The notes below the pieces were generated by a model. It did not search any database. It saw only the letters and a program-made list of their open reading frames with translations, and was not told where the DNA came from. Source: Actinokineospora sp. NBRC 105648 (GTDB lineage Bacteria; Actinomycetota; Actinomycetes; Mycobacteriales; Pseudonocardiaceae). Taken from it: DNA of 64,000 nt. Below are positions 59,857 through 64,000 of the stretch, in pieces. A program made the position numbers and the translations under genes. Location: positions 124,001 to 188,000 of the forward strand of contig NZ_BSTR01000003.1 in assembly GCF_030269645.1 (NCBI RefSeq), given 5' to 3'. Numbering within the stretch: the first letter of the stretch is position 1; each line of letters opens with the position of its first letter.

Positions 59857-60307
59857 CCGCACCCGCGGACCGCGTGATCGCGAAGCGCACCACCCCGAAG
59901 AGGTCCCGACCGGGCAGTGCGACCGCGACCTCACCTTCCCGCGCTGGGCCGACCACCCACAGGCGGCGGTGCTCGATGAGGTCCGCGCTGATCTCGGGTG
60001 GGCACCGCGACACAAGGGTGAACTTGGCGCGTGCGCCGTCGGGGAACACGGCCCAGCCCGTGCGGTCGCCCGGTTCCAGCACCGCGGCGGTGATCCGGGT
60101 GGGCGGACCGGCCTGTCGCAACCGGGCGCGCTCGCGCGCCTTGGCCCACGCCCCTTCGTAGACGAAGAGCGCGGTGGCGGCACCGCCGACGGCCAGCCCC
60201 GGCGCGCTGGTGTCGGTCCACCCGAAGATCAGCAGGTGCGCGGCGACCGTCGCGGCGAAGGCGTCGAGGTACCCCCAGTTCGCCCCGGACGGGTCGTCGC
60301 CGCGCAC
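59744..60307 (-). CDS. Hypothetical membrane protein
   Basis: 187 residues from GTG 60307 (GAGGGG upstream), 10 bases after the GH92 stop, so it is probably co-transcribed with the mannosidase. Two weak hydrophobic segments (FAATVAAHLLIFGW, GLAVGGAATALFVY) precede a soluble beta-rich part (RITAAVLEPGDRTGWAVFPDG...LWVVGPAREGEVAVAL). The Pro/Arg-rich last 40 residues lie antisense to the phosphatase gene and may not be conserved. No family recognised. Confidence 0.6.
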   Translation of the reverse strand: MRGDDPSGANWGYLDAFAATVAAHLLIFGWTDTSAPGLAVGGAATALFVYEGAWAKARERARLRQAGPPTRITAAVLEPGDRTGWAVFPDGARAKFTLVSRCPPEISADLIEHRRLWVVGPAREGEVAVALPGRDLFGVVRFAITRSAGAVRGGRWCRRPAPRPPSPGPPPASARVELPPPAPSRSR

Positions 60308-60317
60308 GGTGGTCCCC

Positions 60318-63300
60318 TCATCTGGCCAGCAGTTGGATCTGGGCGAGCCGGACCGCGCCGTCGAAGGTGAGGCGGTGGTGGCGGTGCGGGCTCGACACCG
60401 GGATCTTGAACGCCCTGGTCTGCCTGCGCCACCGAAATACCTCGCCCGCGCGGGCGTCGAGCTCGTGCCAGGTCTGGCCGTCGTCGGAGCCGTGCAGGGC
60501 CCACGCGGTCGGGTCGGGGCCCGCCCCCGCCGAGGTCAAGGTGTAGAGCACCACCTCGGCGGGCTCGCCGGTCAGCTGCACCGAACCCTCCACAGTGGAC
60601 TCGGTCAGCGCGTCGTCGTCGAAGACCACGCCGGGTATGCCCTGGGTGATGTCGCGCAGCGGCGGGCCGTGGCCGATCGGGGTGGCGAGGTGGTCGGCAC
60701 CCCAGTCCGACGGTTCCGGGCCCATGGTGAACTCCAGGTGGGCGCCCGCAGTGAGCACCTCGTGGTCGATCCACGCCCGGTCCCACGGTTCGCCGTTCAC
60801 CAGCAGGCTCTGCACGTAGACGTCGCGCGGGCTGTTCCCCGGCGCCGAGACCACCAGGTCGCGCCCGTTCGCCAGGTGCACCACGGCGCGCCGGAACAGC
60901 GGGGAGCCGATGGCGTAGACCGGACTGCCCACGCGCAGCGGGTAGAGGCCCAGGGCGCTGAACAGGTACCACGCCGACATCTCGCCGTTGTCCTCGTCGC
61001 CGCAGTAGCCCTGGCCGATCGCGCTGCCCTGGTAGAGCCGGGCGAGCACGTCGCGCACCAGCGCCTGGGTGCGCCACGGCCGCCCGAGCTGGGTGTAGAG
61101 GTAGGCGATGTGGTGGGCGGGCTGGTTGCTGTGCCCGTACTGGCCCATCCGCACGTCGCGGGCCTCGGTCATCTCGTGGATCGGGCGCCCGTAGGAGCCG
61201 GGGAACGCCGCGGTCTCCGGGGTGGCGAAGTACTCGTCGAGCTTGTCCGCCAGCGCCGACGGGCCGCCGTGCAGCTCGGCCAGGCCCGCCGGGTCGTGCG
61301 GCACCGCGAACGCCGTGGTCCAGCCGTTGGTCTCGGTGCAGTCGTAGCCCCACGTCCGCGGCTCGTAGGCCTCCGGCGGCCACCGGAACCCGCCGTCGCG
61401 GCCCTGGAAGAAGCCGACGGCGGGGTCGAAGTGGTGCGCGTAGTGCCGCGCGCGGTCGAGGAAGTAGGCGTGGTTGTCCTCGTCGCCGAGGGCGGCGGCC
61501 ATGGTGGCGATGCCGAAGTCGTTGAGGCAGCCCTCCAACGCCCAGGACAGACCCTCGCCGGTGCTCATCGGCGTGTAGTGCCGGAAGATCGAGGCGGCCA
61601 ACCCCTTGCGGCCCACGCTCTCGTTCGGCGGCACCACGGTGGCGTTGCGCAGGGCGGCGTCGTAGGCGTCGCGCTCGTCGAACCCGCGCACGCCCTTGCC
61701 GTGGGCGTCGGCGAAGGCGACGTCGGAACTGGTGCCGGTCATCAGGTTCGCGTAACCGGGGGAGGACCACCGCGACACCCAACCGCCGTCGCGGTACTGC
61801 TGCACGAACCCGTCGATCAACTCCCCGCAGCGCGCGGGCGCGAAGAGGGCGTAGGCGGGCCAGCAGGTGCGGTAGGTGTCCCAGAAACCGTTGTTGACGA
61901 ACACCTTCCCGTCGACCACCGCGGGTGGGCTGACCGGGCTGGCATAGCGGGGGCCTTCCTCGTAGCCGGAGTTCGGGTAGAGGAAGAGCCGGTAGAGGCA
62001 CGAGTAGAGCGTCGTGAGCTGGTCGTCGGTGGCGCCCTCGACCTCGATCACGTCGGTGACCGCCGCCCACGCCGCCCGGGCGCGCTCGCGCACCGCGTCG
62101 AACGAGTCGGTCTCGGCCAGGTTGCGGCGGGCCTGCTCGGGGCTGATCAGCGAGGTCGCCACCCGCACGGTCACCTCGCTGGTGCCGGGGGCGAACCGCA
62201 GCAGCATCGTCTGCCCGTAGGCCAAGCCGCGCCGCCGGTGCCGCGCGCTGACGACCTCGCCGTCGACGACCGCGTGCAGGTACATCCGGCCCGCGCCCAC
62301 CGACAGCCCGCTCCGGACATCGGTGTGGCCGGTGATCGTGTTCCCGTCGACCGCGACCGCGCCGGTGCCGCCGAGGATCCCCGCGTTGTCCAGCACCAGG
62401 TTCGCCGGCCCGGGCGGGAAACCGAAGCGCAGCACGGCGGCGTGGTCGGTGGGCACGACTTCCGCGCGCACGCCGTTGTCGAAGCGGACCGCGTAGTGGT
62501 GGGGCAGCGCCTGTTCGTTCGCGCGGTCGAAGGTGAGCGCGCGGGCGCGGCGCCCGACCCGGGTGCCGGTGGTGGGCATGAAGTGGAAGGTGTGCCGGTC
62601 GCCCATCCACGGGCTGGGCAGATGGCTGAGCCCGATCGCCTGCAGCGCCGGGCGGTTCGCCGCGGTGTTGTCCCGGTGGTAGGCGTAGGACCAGTTGGTG
62701 ACCCTGGCCTTGGTCAGCGGGATCCAGAAGTTGAACCCGTGCGGCACCGCCGTGGCGGGCACGGTGTTGCCACGGGAGAAGGTGCCGGTGGAGTGCGTGC
62801 CGCGGGTGGTCAGGATCCGGTCCACCGGGTGCGCGGGCGGCGCGGGGACCGGTTCGACGGCCAGGTCGTCGACCCAGCCCGCGAAGTCCACCGGGCCGTG
62901 CGGGCTGTCGTAGGCGAGCACGATCCGCGCCACCGTGCGGCCCGCGGCGACGTCGAGGTCGACCACGCGGTGGTTCCACTGCTCGGGGAACAGCGCCCGC
63001 GACTCGCCCTGGGCGCGCGCGGTCAGGGCGAAGCCGAGCTGGTCGGTGGCGCCGAGCTCGGAGAGCCGGGTGCCATCGGCGAAGACCAGGTCGACCGCGA
63101 CGAAGGTGCTCGGGTACCGGAGGTCGCCGAACTCCGGGAAGACCACATAGGACAGTCGCATTCCGTTGCGCACCAGCAGGTCTGACCAGAACAGCCGGTT
63201 CACCGCCCGCCCGGGCGCGGCGGCCGCGCCCTCGTAGCGCAGCGACCGCGTCCCGGAGAACCCCACGCCCGCCTTCGCCGCGTAGGCCGACCGCGGCCCG

Positions 63301-63413
63301 GCCCCGACGCGGGTGCGCAGGGTGATCCCGGCGGGCTCGGTGCCCAGGTCCGGGGTGTCGTTCCAGGTGGGCACCGGGTCGTCGGCCTCGAACGAGGTGC
63401 GGAAGGCACTCAT
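60318..63413 (-). CDS. GH92-family glycoside hydrolase (alpha-mannosidase type)
   Basis: 1031 residues from ATG 63413. The N-terminal beta domain (to about 400) is followed by an alpha/alpha toroid. Conserved GH92 blocks are visible: SRGNTVPATAVPHGFNFWIP, WMGDRHTFHFMP, FWDTYRTCWPAYALF, QYGHSNQPAHHIAYLY, YCGDEDNGEMSAWYLFSALG and the NGEPWDRAWI end, including the acidic Glu-Asp pair in GDEDNGEMSAW. GH92 enzymes are calcium-dependent exo-alpha-mannosidases. No signal peptide is obvious, unlike many relatives, so it may be intracellular. A short C-terminal galactose-binding-like domain closes it. Confidence 0.92.
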   Translation of the reverse strand: MSAFRTSFEADDPVPTWNDTPDLGTEPAGITLRTRVGAGPRSAYAAKAGVGFSGTRSLRYEGAAAAPGRAVNRLFWSDLLVRNGMRLSYVVFPEFGDLRYPSTFVAVDLVFADGTRLSELGATDQLGFALTARAQGESRALFPEQWNHRVVDLDVAAGRTVARIVLAYDSPHGPVDFAGWVDDLAVEPVPAPPAHPVDRILTTRGTHSTGTFSRGNTVPATAVPHGFNFWIPLTKARVTNWSYAYHRDNTAANRPALQAIGLSHLPSPWMGDRHTFHFMPTTGTRVGRRARALTFDRANEQALPHHYAVRFDNGVRAEVVPTDHAAVLRFGFPPGPANLVLDNAGILGGTGAVAVDGNTITGHTDVRSGLSVGAGRMYLHAVVDGEVVSARHRRRGLAYGQTMLLRFAPGTSEVTVRVATSLISPEQARRNLAETDSFDAVRERARAAWAAVTDVIEVEGATDDQLTTLYSCLYRLFLYPNSGYEEGPRYASPVSPPAVVDGKVFVNNGFWDTYRTCWPAYALFAPARCGELIDGFVQQYRDGGWVSRWSSPGYANLMTGTSSDVAFADAHGKGVRGFDERDAYDAALRNATVVPPNESVGRKGLAASIFRHYTPMSTGEGLSWALEGCLNDFGIATMAAALGDEDNHAYFLDRARHYAHHFDPAVGFFQGRDGGFRWPPEAYEPRTWGYDCTETNGWTTAFAVPHDPAGLAELHGGPSALADKLDEYFATPETAAFPGSYGRPIHEMTEARDVRMGQYGHSNQPAHHIAYLYTQLGRPWRTQALVRDVLARLYQGSAIGQGYCGDEDNGEMSAWYLFSALGLYPLRVGSPVYAIGSPLFRRAVVHLANGRDLVVSAPGNSPRDVYVQSLLVNGEPWDRAWIDHEVLTAGAHLEFTMGPEPSDWGADHLATPIGHGPPLRDITQGIPGVVFDDDALTESTVEGSVQLTGEPAEVVLYTLTSAGAGPDPTAWALHGSDDGQTWHELDARAGEVFRWRRQTRAFKIPVSSPHRHHRLTFDGAVRLAQIQLLAR

Positions 63414-63531
63414 GTGATCAAGTTACGCCCGGTGGCGGCCGGTCGCTCAGTGTTCCGGCCGGTGGCGGGACCGGGGTCCGGGAGGCGGGTTAGGGTCGGG
63501 GCTGTCGACGGGGGAGACGGAAGGGGGCGCT

Positions 63532-64000
63532 GTGGCGCCGGGGGTCGGGGAGCTGTTCATCGCCGAGGTCGACCAGGACGCCTGGTTGCGCCCGGTCGTG
63601 CCGTGGGTGGCGGGCGCGGGCCTGGTCGCGGTCGGCGCCCTGGTGGCGTTGGCTGCGGGCTGGGGTCCGCCGGTCGTGGCGCTCGCCGTGCTGGTCGTCG
63701 CGGTGGCCGTCGCCGCGGTCAAGGGTGGCGGCTACCTCTTCGGCGCCAAGCGGCGCTCGAGCCCGCTGATGGTGGACCTGGCCGGCGTGCGCCTGCCGAC
63801 CGGGCAGGGACCGGCGGTGCTGCCGTGGGACGCGCTGCGGTCCGTGGTCGTCGACGGTCCCACGCTGTACTTCCGGGTCCGGCCCAGCGTCACCCCGGGC
63901 ACCCCGGGCGTCGAGGGGCTGCACCGCCGCGACGCGTGGCCGGTGGCCTCCGGGCCCGGCCTGCCGGTCGACACCCGGCTGTTCACCCGCGACCGCGACG
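63532..64000 (+). CDS. Putative membrane protein (C-terminus cut by window edge)
   Basis: 156 residues visible from GTG 63532, with AAGGGGG 8 bases upstream; open to the window end. Two hydrophobic helices (about 21-43 and 46-66, WVAGAGLVAVGALVALAAGW and ALAVLVVAVAVAAV) precede a PH-like beta-rich region (LMVDLAGVRLPTGQGPAVLPWDALRSVVVDG). The pattern resembles bacterial PH-domain membrane proteins. Divergent from the GH92 gene. Function unknown. Confidence 0.7.
   Translation, partial: MAPGVGELFIAEVDQDAWLRPVVPWVAGAGLVAVGALVALAAGWGPPVVALAVLVVAVAVAAVKGGGYLFGAKRRSSPLMVDLAGVRLPTGQGPAVLPWDALRSVVVDGPTLYFRVRPSVTPGTPGVEGLHRRDAWPVASGPGLPVDTRLFTRDRD

Noticed and set aside
60174..63185. 1003-codon plus-strand open frame opposite the GH92 gene
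   Set aside because: Antisense shadow; the minus strand encodes a full GH92 enzyme with conserved motifs.
1..64000. CRISPR array
   Set aside because: No regularly spaced direct repeats with unique spacers were found; the short phased repeats at 39318-39360 have no spacers.

Overview
This is a very GC-rich actinobacterial chromosome segment, most likely from the Pseudonocardiales (Saccharothrix, Actinosynnema or Actinokineospora type). The evidence is dense GC-rich coding, frequent GTG and TTG starts, a WhiB-like protein, an F420-dependent LLM oxidoreductase, a DUF5703 protein, an MSMEG_4193-type histidine phosphatase next to uppP, and many secreted beta-trefoil proteins. The genus call is an inference from family content only.

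Layout. 1-8.0 kb: a minus-strand conflict operon with a small protein, a CATRA-type protein carrying a nucleotide-cyclase-like domain, and two different TPR-CHAT protease-like proteins; the last runs off the left edge. 8.2-8.3 kb: a large imperfect palindrome. 8.5-10.8 kb: a class II glutamine amidotransferase and glutamate decarboxylase pair. 11-19.6 kb: a secreted ricin-type lectin, then a giant secreted Rhs/YD-repeat polymorphic toxin containing a lytic-transglycosylase-like domain, followed by two paralogous small genes that are candidate immunity proteins. 20.2-22.0 kb: a HAD-like protein and a secreted M4-peptidase homologue that has lost its zinc motif.

22.1-44.8 kb is an accretion zone beside a tRNA-Leu(GAG) gene. 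It holds remnants of serine-recombinase 3' ends at 22.1 and 25.7 kb, a chimeric broken recombinase at 27.9-29.5 kb, and a complete integrated element of about 15 kb bounded by a 15-bp direct repeat of the tRNA 3' end (29443-29457 and 44697-44711). The right part of that element is a mobility module: XRE repressor, excisionase, WhiB-like protein, small membrane protein, FtsK/Tra-like ATPase, a 39-codon ORF and a large serine recombinase. Its left part is cargo with lower GC: a reverse transcriptase divergent from a SLATT membrane protein, a two-gene module whose larger product has an RxxxxH HEPN-like motif, small paralogous proteins, and a convergent pair of XRE + Nudix-box-like proteins, one coupled to a cupin. 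Left of the tRNA-proximal remnants are a stand-alone SMODS-associated NUDIX protein with membrane helices and a LysR / IMPase-like / NAD(P)-binding cluster in which the last gene is frameshifted.

44.9-64 kb is mostly conserved chromosome: M20 peptidase, an alpha/beta hydrolase lacking its nucleophile, DUF2231 protein, nitrilase, a secreted lectin + aerolysin-like candidate pore former, TetR with a divergent SRPBCC gene and a clear promoter-operator, ArsR-AHSA1 pair, APH-like kinase, DUF5703 and lipoprotein pair, aldo/keto reductase, LLM enzyme, UppP, histidine phosphatase and a GH92 mannosidase.

Overall the window is rich in biological-conflict genes: CATRA/CHAT, Rhs toxin, S-NUDIX, RT-SLATT, HEPN-like, and XRE-Nudix. 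The best candidates for under-described systems are the CATRA/CHAT operon, the RT-SLATT pair with its neighbours, and the convergent XRE-Nudix/cupin locus.
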